Shown piece by piece: positions 52,011-62,407 of a DNA stretch of 64,000 bases; within the stretch, counting starts at the first letter, position 1; each line of letters opens with the position of its first letter. The translations under genes and the position numbers were made by a program. Origin of the DNA: Blastobasis lacticolella (taxonomy: Eukaryota; Arthropoda; Insecta; Lepidoptera; Blastobasidae); assembly GCA_905147135.1 (NCBI GenBank), contig LR990060.1, positions 3,116,001-3,180,000 of the forward strand, given 5' to 3'. The notes beneath the pieces were generated by a model. The model was not told the origin of the DNA. It worked only from the letters and a program-made list of their open reading frames with translations, and searched no databases.

Positions 52011-52407
52011 TATTTTAACAAACAGTAATTTACAACTTATCTGAATGCTAGTAGATCTATTCTAGAGACTTCAATTTATCAGAACAAATATAAATTCAAA
52101 CCTACCAGCCTGTGCCTATTTATGTCGTTTGCTTTTTTTATTCAGGTATTTTAACAATCAGTGATTTTTCAGCTTATCTTATGAATTTTAGTAGATCTAT
52201 TGTAGAGACTTTAATTTATGAAATTAGGTACACGTACATAAATTCAGTCCTACGTTTCGGTTAAACTGGCAAAACATTAGTGACACAATATTACAAATCC
52301 ACTGGTACCGTTTGGTACTAAATTGACGGATCGCATGATCTAGGAGTCACGAAGTTACAACATTATAGTTTAAACGTTCAACGGTTCAGAGAACTTTACT
52401 AATATTA
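52011..52407. repeat. Diverged direct repeat
   Basis: ATTTTAACAA.CAGT.ATTT...TAGTAGATCTATT.TAGAGACTT occurs at about 52010-52080 and 52145-52215. Confidence 0.5.
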
Positions 52408-52560
52408 AGTATAAAGAGAAAAGATTTGTATTTGAATAAAAACAAAAACTAATTGACTAATTTAAAAAATTCTTTCACTAATATAATGCTACATTATCAA
52501 CATAGGCTTTTAATCCCGAGTAAATAATAGGTTCCCGTGGGAAAGTTTATCAGACCACTT
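52408..52560 (+). repeat. Helitron-like repeat P, partial
   Basis: ATAAAGAGAAAAGATTTGTA ... TAATCCCGAGTAAATAATAG GTTCCCGTGGG. Confidence 0.5.
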
Positions 52561-52787
52561 TTCATTTTGCTGCCATATAACATAAAAATCCAATCTCCGG
52601 GTCCCCAGCGTAAGATCTTGGTCAACCTTGCTGAGCCAACAACGAAATCGTTGCGGTGCTGAAGTTCGGCTATATATTCAAAGGACTCTTCTTTCGCTGA
52701 AGATTGACTATTAAGGGCCCGTCTCCCGGCCATAAACTGTTCATCCTCAGTGATATATCACATAAGACAAATCAGTCTGGTACTTAG

Positions 52788-52950
52788 ATCGTGATGAAAC
52801 CTGCACATTCAGGCGTGCAAGTAGCAAGGTCATGAAGGTCGGAAGTCGTTCCACTGTAATATCCTGATCTACCAAATCCTAGATCATTTTCAAGGCGGAT
52901 CCCGGGCCCTCGTGCGCGAGAGTACAACCGGAACAATAACGAAAAAATGA
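52788..52950 (+). repeat. SINE-like repeat C, partial
   Basis: GTGATGAAACCTGCACATTC to ACAACCGGAACAATAACG, with a short internal loss. Confidence 0.65.
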
Positions 52951-53324
52951 TTATTTTATTTAGTCTGGTACTTAATCTAGCTTAGATCCACCAAGAAACT
53001 GATACAAGTGTTTATACCCACAACATAGCGCGTGCAAGCGCTCATATCTACCGCCAGCGGTCATAGAAGCGTGTCTAATAACCGCTACACTGGTACAACT
53101 AACGGATCCGCAATTTGAGATGTTTGCGTTCCATGTGAAACCTTGGCGTGGCCACAGAATAGCAAATAAGTGAGTAGACGCGTGTCGGATCGGATGGAGC
53201 GTCGCCGGGAGCTGTGTAGACTATGGTATCAGCTATGGTTGGTAGGCTGTACGTATACGGGTCTTTAGATAGTTTTATATTTAATGCTGTGCGTAAGTTG
53301 TTTGTATAAGGATAATAATAATGT

Positions 53325-53554
53325 ATTGGCCGTGTGGTGTCCGGCAGAGTAGAATAGCACCAACCCCTTACATTTGTGGGTGTCGTACGAGGCGACCAAT
53401 GTTTTCGAGGCAAACAATTTAGTCTCCGTAGGCTGGAAAATGGGCAGCAGCTTTTTCCATTGTTATATTAATTACACTGCGATCTCACGCCAAGTACGAA
53501 GATTATGGCAATAACCTCTCCTTTGCAGTGGACTGTTATCTACTGTGGTGATGA
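53325..53554 (-). repeat. Dispersed repeat B
   Basis: CCGTGTGGTGTCCGGCAGAG to ACTGTGGTGATGATAAT. Confidence 0.7.
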
Positions 53555-54707
53555 TAATTTGATTTTCAGATAACAGTTTCACAGGCTGGGATATCCAACC
53601 ATTCATTGAGGTGAAGATCTTATGACTAGTAGGGAAGGGAAGTAAGGTTCAGTTCAGTGCCACGTAGTTGGAAAAGGGAAGCGGTATTTACACTACTTAC
53701 CTCGTAAGCGCTTAGAGATTCAGTGACGCAAATAAAGGGGAACTCAGGCTCAAGGCTATTTCATTGCAAGCTTTTATTTAGTTTCACATTTCCCCATATC
53801 GGTTCGTCTTTCAAGTTTAATTTGATTTATTTCCCGGTTTCCGATTGAGCTGAAATTTTGCACACTCATGTAAGTTCGGTGACAATGCAATCTTATCATA
53901 CCATCAAGCTATGATGATGGAGACACGATAAATCTATCGAGTTTAGGGTATTTTGATTAGTATTGACTAATACTCTGACTGATCATAGTGAACGCTCGAT
54001 TAAAGCTTGCTAAGTTAAAATATTTTTCATTTGTGATGCTTTACAAGAAGTCTGTTTTCTTTTAATAATAGAGGCAATCGGGTCACCGTTGATAAGTGAT
54101 CACGGCTGTCCTTAGGCGGAGCACCAGGAGGATCGCGATTGCGACGCCGACCTTTGAGAAAGGTGTAGGCTCTTTTACTCATCCTACTCCTGATTCCCTC
54201 TTCTCTCTGAGTTCAGAATTTCTACCTAGGACTTCAATAGTAGTTTAAATAATAAACCTTAACTACAGTCTATGGGTAATGCAATAAATTGTCTAAGTTC
54301 TTGACTGAATACAGCAATGAGCAATGTCGTCGAAGCAAGCGCCATCAAAATACTAAGGACGTATTATTTAAGAGAATTACCTCTACAACGTTGAAAACTC
54401 GCGTAACTTTGGTATAACAAAGACAATAACAGGATTAGAAATGATCGACGACCCGTCTCGACTTGTCGCCACAAATTATGCTAGCCTTGCTCAAGGAATG
54501 TACTGAATGTCTGTTAAATTCAGTAGAACGAAGACAGGAATAAATCGTACAAAGATATGACCGTATACATACGACACTGTTCAAGATATATTATAAGTAA
54601 TATTATAAATGAGCTCGCCACTCGTTAGCTGTGGCTCCTAATACTGTTGGCGCGGTTGACCAATGTCTTCCGCTTTGGATCCTAAGACTGGTTTAACGGT
54701 CTCGGAC
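53555..54707. other. Decayed repeats, no gene
   Basis: 53805-53940 holds GAGCTGAAATTTTGCACACT (common lepidopteran repeat) and 54060-54180 a distant relative of family A. Otherwise nothing recognised. Confidence 0.35.
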
Positions 54708-54750
54708 CTATGGGGGATTTTCCGACAGGTACTTTAAAAAGTAAAATGTA
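54708..54750. repeat. MITE family K end fragment
   Basis: ATGGGGGATTTTCCGACAGG then TACTTTAAAAAGTAAAATG. Confidence 0.5.
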
Positions 54751-54879
54751 ATAATGTCATTCCGAATACAAATTCTATATTAAACTCTTGTTTGACAAAA
54801 CCTATTCCAGTAAATCTCCATTTATGCATCTAACTTTCCATTGCGCGATTGATTACTCCATGATTTAGCATTTAGGTGC

Positions 54880-55174
54880 AATGGGGGATTTTTAGACAGC
54901 TCCTTTAAAAAGTAAAAAATATAGTTCAGCGTGCCTCACTAGGTGGCGCTACTTAAACAGGATTCTCAAGTATTAAATTTAGTGACCGAAGTTTCTCGGA
55001 AAGTTGAAAAAATTTACTTAGTTTTAGTACCTTTTCTGAGAAGAAAGCGCAAAATGTCTACATTTTTATCATGTAACGGTCTCTTTTTATTTGTTTTTGA
55101 GAATCGTGTCTAATCAACGCTATCTACTACAACTATTTGTTTTTTTTTAATCGGCTCTCGGAAAATATCCCATT
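54880..55174. mobile_element. MITE family K, copy 2
   Basis: AATGGGGGATTTTTAGACAG to CTCTCGGAAAATATCCCATT; contains CTCACTAGGTGGCGCTAC. Confidence 0.7.
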
Positions 55175-55212
55175 AGCACCCTGTGACGGTATAATAATAA
55201 TAATAATAATCG

Positions 55213-55456
55213 TGAACACATTCACACAGCGCCATCTAGCCCCAAAGTAAGCAAAGCTTGTGTTATGGGTGCTAGATAACTGATAAACTACTTATATACT
55301 TTTTTTTTTATAATACATACTTATTATACATAGAACACCCAGACCCGTAACAGAAATTAAAATTCATCATTTCAATTTCTGCCCGGCCGGGAATCGAACC
55401 CGGGACCTCTTGCGTGGCAGACCGGCATGTTGACCACTGAACCACTCAGGTCGTCG
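55213..55456 (-). repeat. tRNA-Gly SINE (family D), full length
   Basis: Best minus copy: B-box region CCGGGAATCGAACCCGGGAC, anticodon region GCGTGGCAG, head end ACCACTCAGGTCGTC. Confidence 0.85.
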
Positions 55457-55704
55457 TAATACAATATTATTTTAAGAGAGGTAGGGCATAGCGGGGTATC
55501 TCGTTCGAATTGGAGCCGCCCGACTGGGGAAGTACCTCCACCTTACAGAATATCGCAGCTAAATAATACTCTTTTAAATAGTATTGTGTTTCTGCCGGTG
55601 AGTAAGGTTTCCAGTGCTCCATGCGGTGGGGATTTGGGGAACCGTGGCTTTGGCAGTGGAGTGGCATTTGCTTTTTGCTGCCAGAGCAACGTGTTATAGA
55701 GGTG

Positions 55705-55822
55705 GGCAACGCATTAGCGATACTCTTGGTGTTGCTAATGTCTATAGGCAGTGGTGACCACTTTCCATCAGGTGGCCCGCTTGCCTGTTTGCCTACAGTA
55801 TGACATAAAAAAAAAAAAAAAA
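55705..55822 (+). repeat. Relative of repeat A with long A-tail
   Basis: GGGCAACGCATTAGCGATAC ... CATCAGGTGGCCCGCTTGCC ... then about 18 A. Confidence 0.65.
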
Positions 55823-56081
55823 AAGTGAAACCTTACCTTCGTCACCCTTAGTGACGAAGCAATAAAATGGCTGACTTCGCTTGATTAAAATTTGTAGTTG
55901 AATGTATTTTTGCCATACGAATAAATCAAATAAATGTGAAAGTAACTGTATTTGTCTCGCACTCTCGCTGAACAGACTTATATATATCGTGTCAAGGTGG
56001 TTCCTCGAAGCTTTCAAGATGTGGTATTATCGGAGAATTCTACGTACATTCTAGGAATTGAACTACCCGCAGAGGTTTTCC

Positions 56082-56243
56082 CTAGAGAGTACAGCATGGA
56101 GTTCTTCAAGAAAGATAAAAGGTTTTTACGGGGTCGGCAACGCGTGGGTGATGCCCCTGGTATTGCAAACGTCCATAGGCTGCGGTGACTGCTCACCATC
56201 AGGCAGGCCGTAAGCTTGTTTGCCACCTTAGTGGTATAAAAAA
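56082..56243 (+). repeat. Dispersed repeat A, well preserved
   Basis: TACGGGGTCGGCAACGCGTG ... CACCTTAGTGGTATAAAAAA. Its plus frame ends RFLRGRQRVGDAPGIANVHR LR*, probably by chance. Confidence 0.75.
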
Positions 56244-56414
56244 AAGTTCGTATTAGTTAGCGCAGAAGGTTTCTAACACGAAAATTCTGCAGTGCGTCGG
56301 TAAGACCTACGAACAAGCAGGCTATCGTAAATAAATCTGCAACAAATTGCAGTTGAATGAACATGAAATCTAAGATCCATGCACTAGGTTTCTTGTAGTA
56401 AAAATTCAGGAACC

Positions 56415-56585
56415 ACAGACACGTTGTCAATGTAAGGACTAATTGAAATGTCTCATGTCTGTAATTGTGCTGGCCACCTTATTATGCCAACTTTGTTTCG
56501 TGGTGGTCGAAATAGATAACGCGGAGGTACCTACTCTGTACTCACCTAGGCGGATTCCTCAGGCTTGATATGGGACCACCTATAA
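56415..56585 (+). repeat. Dispersed repeat H, partial
   Basis: AAATGTCTCATGTCTGTAAT and CACCTAGGCGGATTCCTCAG. Confidence 0.5.
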
Positions 56586-56655
56586 ACCATACACATCTTA
56601 AAATCTGAAATCAATTTTAAATCAGATGTAAATGGAAAACTTTTAATAATAATTA

Positions 56656-57431
56656 CACCGGCACACAAAAAAAAAAAAATTGTCTGTACACCGGGCGCCA
56701 CCTATCTACGGGCATGTTTTTCGACCCGCTGAATACGAATTTTAAGTCAGTTTAGGCCGTCCAGCCTTCAATTTTGAGTAAATTGCAAAAAACCACAAAA
56801 AATAGCGAAAATACGATGTTTTGGCAAGAAAAAAAATTTTGACATCTAAGGCAAGCATAATTTTTATGTATTTTGATCTGTTAAATACTAATTTCAATCG
56901 TACTTTAATCATAAACTTATTTAATTCGAAAAAAATTATAAAATATCCTTAAAAATTGCAAAAATCGTACAAAATTTGGATTATCTTGGTACAAAAAATT
57001 TTGTGAACCCGGATTAACAAAGATTTTCATGTAATTTAATCTGCTTGATCTGATTCTGCAATAAATTTGGCCCATAGTCCCTCCAAACATTCATAAAATT
57101 GCAAAAAATTCATAAAATAGCAGAAAATTGCTGCTGAAAAAATTGAAAAAAATCTTTTAATCACAATTAAACAAATTTTTTGTATTTTTTATTTACAAGA
57201 TACAAGTAATTAACATCCAAGAATGTACACAAATTGGATTTTCAACTGTTTTTCGAGGATCATCGAACATCAAATTTTCGCTATTTTTTGGGGTTTTTTG
57301 CAATTTACTCAAAATTGAAGGCTGGACGGCCTAAACTGACTTAAAATTCGTATTCAGCGGGTCGAAAAACATGCCCGTAGATAGGTGGCGCCCGGTGTAC
57401 AGACAATTTTTTTTTTTTTTGTGTGCCGGTG
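56656..57431. mobile_element. Long-TIR element O (Harbinger-like duplication)
   Basis: Inverted repeats of about 150 bp, nearly identical, beginning CACCGGCACAC plus an A run; TTA at both edges (56653-56655, 57432-57434). The AT-rich centre has no transposase frame. TTA duplications are typical of PIF/Harbinger. Confidence 0.7.
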
Positions 57432-58856
57432 TTATTAATGGTGTCGTGTGGTGTCCGGCAGAGCACCAACCCCTTACACTCGTAGGTGTCGTATAAGGCG
57501 ATAAATGTTTTGGAGACAAAATATTAGAGACTCCGTAGGCTGGAAAATAGGCAGCAACATTTTCCATTGTTATATTTATAAAACTGCGATCTTCAACTCG
57601 CCTGCCAAGCGTGGATATTAGAGATGAAACGGATAGTTGTTTGGCCGGATACCGGATACCGGATATCCGGCCAGCCTCCTAGCCGGATAGCCGGATATCC
57701 GGCGGCCGGATATTCACATAGTCTCTGAACAAGTTTGTGCAAGCTGTAATGGCGGCGTGGGGCTTCATACGACTGCGTGTGTTTATGTAATTTAAAGTTT
57801 TCGTTTATTGTGAATAATTTGAACGTTGAACTGAACAATTCTTCCGCCCTCATACGGATTGATAGTTTCAAAATACGGGCTTACACATTAGCCCACAGCA
57901 TCGTAGAGGATAAACGACATCGTATACGACCTCTAAATATAAAGAAATTAATATTTTTAATCCAGGATAATATTTTTTCATATCTATAATATCAATATAT
58001 ATCTTGAACAGCACTTGTCTAAACTACACACGACAAAAATGCGTATTTATGCTGATCAGCGGGTGTCACCCTGTTGGGCAAAGTACGTAATGTCCACACT
58101 CGTGGAAGTTACACAGTCACACATATGCCCGAAAATTTGAGAACGCTCAATGCGATGGTGTGAGCATGTGCTCCGCCGCCCCAAAAATCACCTTAGTGCA
58201 AGTAGCCCTAAATTTGGCGACGACGATTCGCTGACGCGGAAGACACCCACACGCCACCTGGCTGACGGCGGACCAACGGGACCTGAAGGACAATATTATT
58301 GACGCTGCTACTGCTCAAAATAAAAAGAAATGGAGAAAGCAGACCAGGAGCGCTGACTCCAGCTAATGGAAAAGGCATAGTGCAAAAAGAAGAGACAAAA
58401 AGCTATTAAAAATTTTTGCTAACTTACCAAATGAACGATACAAGTAGAATAGGTGCCGATGCCGACATAATCAATAGTTATTTGATTAATATTTATGGTT
58501 TTTAAACGTTTTGATACGACGTTTTACTCGACTGCTACAGAAGGGACGTCTATAAAGCTAGCATAAGAAAGTGAGCAGAATCGTTTGTAATTCTGCTCAG
58601 AATTTAGTGCTAATTGAGTGCTAATTTAGTGCCAAATTCGCAAATTTGGTGCTCCATAAGATTTGCAGAAAATACAAATACTGCTACCTTTTGATCAAGC
58701 TAGCAGAGTACATGCCTAAATGCCTAAAACAGAATGACACAGCTTTACAATCAATGATATAATATTTAGTGCTAATTAAGTGCTCTTGATATATAGAGAT
58801 GAGAATTTAAAAAGCGAAAAAAAATTTATTTTTATTTTTTTAATAAGAAAAGTGCT

Positions 58857-60175
58857 TGTTTGACAGAAACAGCAAGTAATATCATCAGTATCGAGTATTT
58901 TGAGAGCATAACGATGGATGGACAGGGCGTAGGAATTAAGTGCTCAATAAGTGCTGTCGACATGAGAAGGAAAAAGGATCAAAGAACATTTTTTTTTATG
59001 TTTTCAGCGGGTAACTGCTAGTTTAACAGAAACAGCAAGTAATATCTTTAAAATCGAGTACTTTGAGAGCATAACGATAGATGGACAGGGCGTAGGAATT
59101 AAGTGCTCAATAAGTGCTGTCGATATGAGATGAAAAAACAATAGATTTTTTTTTTGCATCGAGTAACTGCTTGTTTGACAGAAACAGCAAGTAATATCTT
59201 TAAAATCGAGTACTTTAAGAGCATAACGATGGATGGACAGGGCGTAGCAATTAAGTGCTCAATAAGTGCTGTCGATATGAGATGAAAAAACCAAAGAATA
59301 TTTTTTTTTTTTTTTGGTTCGAGTAACTGCTCGTTTGACAGAAACAGCAAGCAATATCTTCAAAATCGAGTACTTCAAAAGTATAACTATTTATGGACAG
59401 GGCGTAGGAATTAAGTGCTCAATAAGTGCTGTCGATATGAGAAGAAATAAAGATCGAAGAAGATGTTTTTTTATTTTTTCAGCGGGTAACTGCTAGTTTG
59501 TCAGAAACACCAAGTAATATCTTCACAAACTTTGAGAGCATAACGATGGGTGGACAGGGCGTAGGAATTAAGTGCTCTATAAGTGCTGTCGATATGAGAA
59601 GAAAAAAAGATCAAAGGTGTTTTTTTAATTTTTCATGGGAATACTGCTAGTTTGACAGAAACAGCAAGTAATATCTTTAAAATCGAGTACTTTGAGAGCA
59701 TAACGATGGATGGACAGAGCGTAGGAATTAAGTGCTCAATAAGTGCTGTCGACATGAGAAGGAAAAAGGATCAAAGAACATTTTTTTTTATGTTTTCAGC
59801 GGGTAACTGCTAGTTTAACAGAAACAGCAAGTAATATCTTAAAATCGAGTACTTTGAGAGCATAACGATGGGTGGAGCGGGCGTAGGAATTAAGTGCTCT
59901 ATAAGTGCTGTCGATATGAGAAGAAAAAAGATCAAAGATGGTTATTTTTTAATTTTTCATGGGAATACTGCTAGTTTGACAGAAACAGCAAGTAATATCT
60001 TTAAAATCGAGTACTTTTAGAGCATAACGATGGATGGACAGAGCGTAGGAATTAAGTGCTCAATAAGTGCTGTCGATATGAGATAAAAAACAATCGATTT
60101 TTTTTTTTGCATCGAGTAACTGCTCTTTTTTCAGAAACAGCAAGTAATATCTTTAAAATAGAGTACTTTGAGAAC
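58857..60175 (+). repeat. Tandem array, about 9 units of about 160 bp
   Basis: Each unit has TGACAGAAACAGCAAGTAAT, CGAGTACTTTGAGAGCATAA and GTAGGAATTAAGTGCTCAAT, then an A/T run of variable length. Confidence 0.9.
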
Positions 60176-60284
60176 TAGCATATTCTGTAATGACTTCCAA
60201 TACCTGTTCTTTTGGAACAGATGGCTTTCGCCCTGGTTTTAAGTTCATCTTTTTCAAATGTTTAATGAGAAATTCCAGATCAAT
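60170..60284 (-). pseudogene. Coding scrap in Foldback loop
   Basis: Minus frame of about 36 codons reading LEFLIKHLKKMNLKPGRKPS then VPKEQVLEVITEYAS, bounded by stops. Looks like one exon of a real protein, host or transposon; family not recognised. Confidence 0.45.
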
Positions 60285-60299
60285 TTAAAACACTTGCTG

Positions 60300-60780
60300 C
60301 AAAAACAAAAATCTTCTTTGATATTTTTTTCTTCTCATATCGACAGCACTTATTGAGCACTTAATTCCTACGCCCTGTCCATAAATAGTTATACTTTGGA
60401 AGTACTCGATTTTGAAGATATTGCTTGCTGTTTCTGTCAATAGAGCAGTTACTCGATGCAAAAAAAAAAAGTTTCTATGGTTTTTTCATCTCATATCGAC
60501 AGCACTTATTGAGCACTTAATTCCTACGCCATGTCCATCTATCGTTATGCTCTCAAAGTACTCGATTTTAAAGATATTACTTGCTGTTTCTGTTAAACTA
60601 GCAGTTACCCGCTGAAAACATAAAAAAAAATGTTCTTTGATCCTTTTTCCTTCTCATGTCGACAGCACTTATTGAGCACTTAATTCCTACGCCTTGTCCA
60701 TCCATCGTTATGCTCTCAAAATACTCGATACTGATGATATTACTTGATGTTTCTGTCAAACTAGCACTTTTCTTATTAAA
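60300..60780 (-). repeat. Inverted units of the Foldback array (about 3)
   Basis: ATTGAGCACTTAATTCCTAC and TTACTTGCTGTTTCTGTCA repeated three times in the opposite orientation to 58857-60175. Confidence 0.88.
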
Positions 60781-61325
60781 AAAATAAAATAATTTTTTTT
60801 TTCGCATTTTTGAAATTCTCATCTCCATATATCAAGAGCACTTAATTAGCACTAAATATTATATCATTGATTGTAAAACTGTGTCATTCTGTTTTAGGCA
60901 TTTAGGCATGTACTCTGCTAGCTTGATCAAAAGGTAGCAGTATTTGTATTTTCTGCAAATCTTATGGAGCACCAAATTTGCGAATTTGGCACTAAATTAG
61001 CACTCAATTAGCACTAAATTCTGAGCAGAATTACAAACGATTCTGCTCACTTTCTTATGCTAGCTTTATAGACGTACAGAAGGGCATATATTTCCGATGA
61101 GCAAAATCACTTTTATGGGGCTTTTCATACATTTTTTACTATCCGGTATCCGGCCGGATATTAACGCATTATCCGGTATCCGGCCGGATAGTAAATTATG
61201 GCCGGATAGGCCGGATACCGGATAGTGGCCGGATATCCGTTACATCTCTAGTGGATATTATGGCAATAACCTCCTCTTTCGTGGGAGAGGCCCTACAGTG
61301 GACTGCTATGGGTTGTGATGATGAA

Positions 61326-61833
61326 ACAAATGAAAAATTTAAAATAATAATTGTTAATGATTTGTAGATCGTTTTAAGTGGTTATTTGCTTACAAAACCG
61401 AAGCAAAATTAGTGACCCATGTTGTGAATTTACGCCTGTGCTTTTGGAATAATGACGAGTACATTTTTCTGTGCGATTAGTAATTTATTTACATCGATGT
61501 AAAACTGGTTTGAGACAGAGTTTACATTGCTACTTTTCCGTTTCACACGTCGCATTGTGCTTGTTAATCTAGTTTTAAATAACACACTCACCATTTAGCT
61601 TCTGCCCCGTGGGATGTAAGCCGGCCCGTTATAATGGTGTGGGACGCGAAACGCTGTCGGGTTCCGCGGAAATTAAAGTAATTTCGCGATAACCGCACTG
61701 GGTCGGGTTACCGTAAGGCTTATATATTGCCTGGACAGCGTTTCAATGAGACAATTTAGTGAGACACTCCCCATTTGTACGGTGCTTAGTTAAATGGTTT
61801 AATGAAGTGGTTCGATAAAGCATTTTGCTACTG
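61326..61833. other. No feature
   Basis: GC-richer at 61600-61700; nothing recognised. Confidence 0.3.
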
Positions 61834-61979
61834 GGGGCTTAGCAAGAGCTCTTATAGCAGGACCTAAACAGAACTGCCCTGCTTAGAACGAGACCAACTT
61901 ATATGACACGTATAGCGCTGTCTCGTTCTAAGCAGGGCAGTTATGTTTAGGTCCTGCTATAAGAGTTCATGGTAAGCCC
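61834..61979. mobile_element. Hairpin MITE family N, copy 2
   Basis: GGGGCTTAGCAAGAGCTCTT ... AAGAGTTCATGGTAAGCCC with arms TATAGCAGGACCTAAACAGA and inverse; 146 bp. Confidence 0.75.
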
Positions 61980-62039
61980 TCAGATCTTCAGATGTGTGAC
62001 ACATCTATTTACTTACTTTTTCCGACTCGTATTTGCGAA

Positions 62040-62215
62040 TGAGTCCCACCTAACGCAAAAAGACGTCGTGTACGGCCTCGAAAAAGATGGCCCGACGAAT
62101 TAGAGGCATATGTAAGAGTGGAGAGACCTGGCAACAAATAGGTCTACGTGGAAAAATGGGAGAGAGGCCTTTGCCCTGCAGTAGGACACCGACAGCTCCT
62201 AAAAAAATGGCGTAA
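62040..62215 (+). pseudogene. RTE-type LINE, C-terminal remnant
   Basis: Reading RPRKRWPDELEAYVRVERPG then a stop and LCPAVG; decayed. Confidence 0.5.
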
Positions 62216-62407
62216 GTTTTAAGAAAAAGGTGTGACATGCGTGTTATTTATTGAATCGTATGGCAATAATGTCACTGATCTAGAATTCTGCTAGTTTGAC
62301 ATTCTGCTTCGGCGGCATTCTGCTAATCTGGCGGCATTCTGCAAATCTGACATTATACGTCAAAACTGTTGTGCCACCATAAAGGCAAAGAACTGATGAT
62401 TACACAT

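Larger units (their letters stand above)
58546..61075. mobile_element. Foldback-like element inside the hAT element
   Basis: Starts ACGTCTATAAAGCTAGCATA and ends with its inverse; 9-bp duplication ACAGAAGGG (58537-58545, 61076-61084). Outer arms of about 290 bp are inverted copies, inside which about nine tandem 160-bp units face about three inverted ones around a short loop. This matches Drosophila Foldback architecture. Confidence 0.85.
57619..61250. mobile_element. 3.6-kb hAT-like element with CCGGATA arrays
   Basis: Ends TAGAGATGAAACGGATA and TATCCGTTACATCTCTA with an 8-bp duplication (GTGGATAT), the hAT signature. Both tips carry arrays of (G)CCGGATA/TATCCGG. No intact transposase; 58120-58390 holds a decayed LINE-like C-terminus (KKWRKQTRSADS). 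Confidence 0.85.
57435..61325 (-). repeat. Dispersed repeat B, host of the large nest
   Basis: Left part 57435-57618, right part from 61259 (GGCAATAACCTCCTCTTTCG...GGTTGTGATGATGA). GTGGATAT is duplicated at 57611-57618 and 61251-61258. Confidence 0.8.

Noticed and set aside
56082..56243. Conserved small protein ending VHRLR in repeat A
   Set aside because: The same frame appears wherever repeat A is in that orientation; start regions differ and no domain is present.
58857..60780. CRISPR-like array of regular repeats
   Set aside because: Units are 160 bp, diverged, occur in both orientations inside a transposon with target duplications, in an animal genome.
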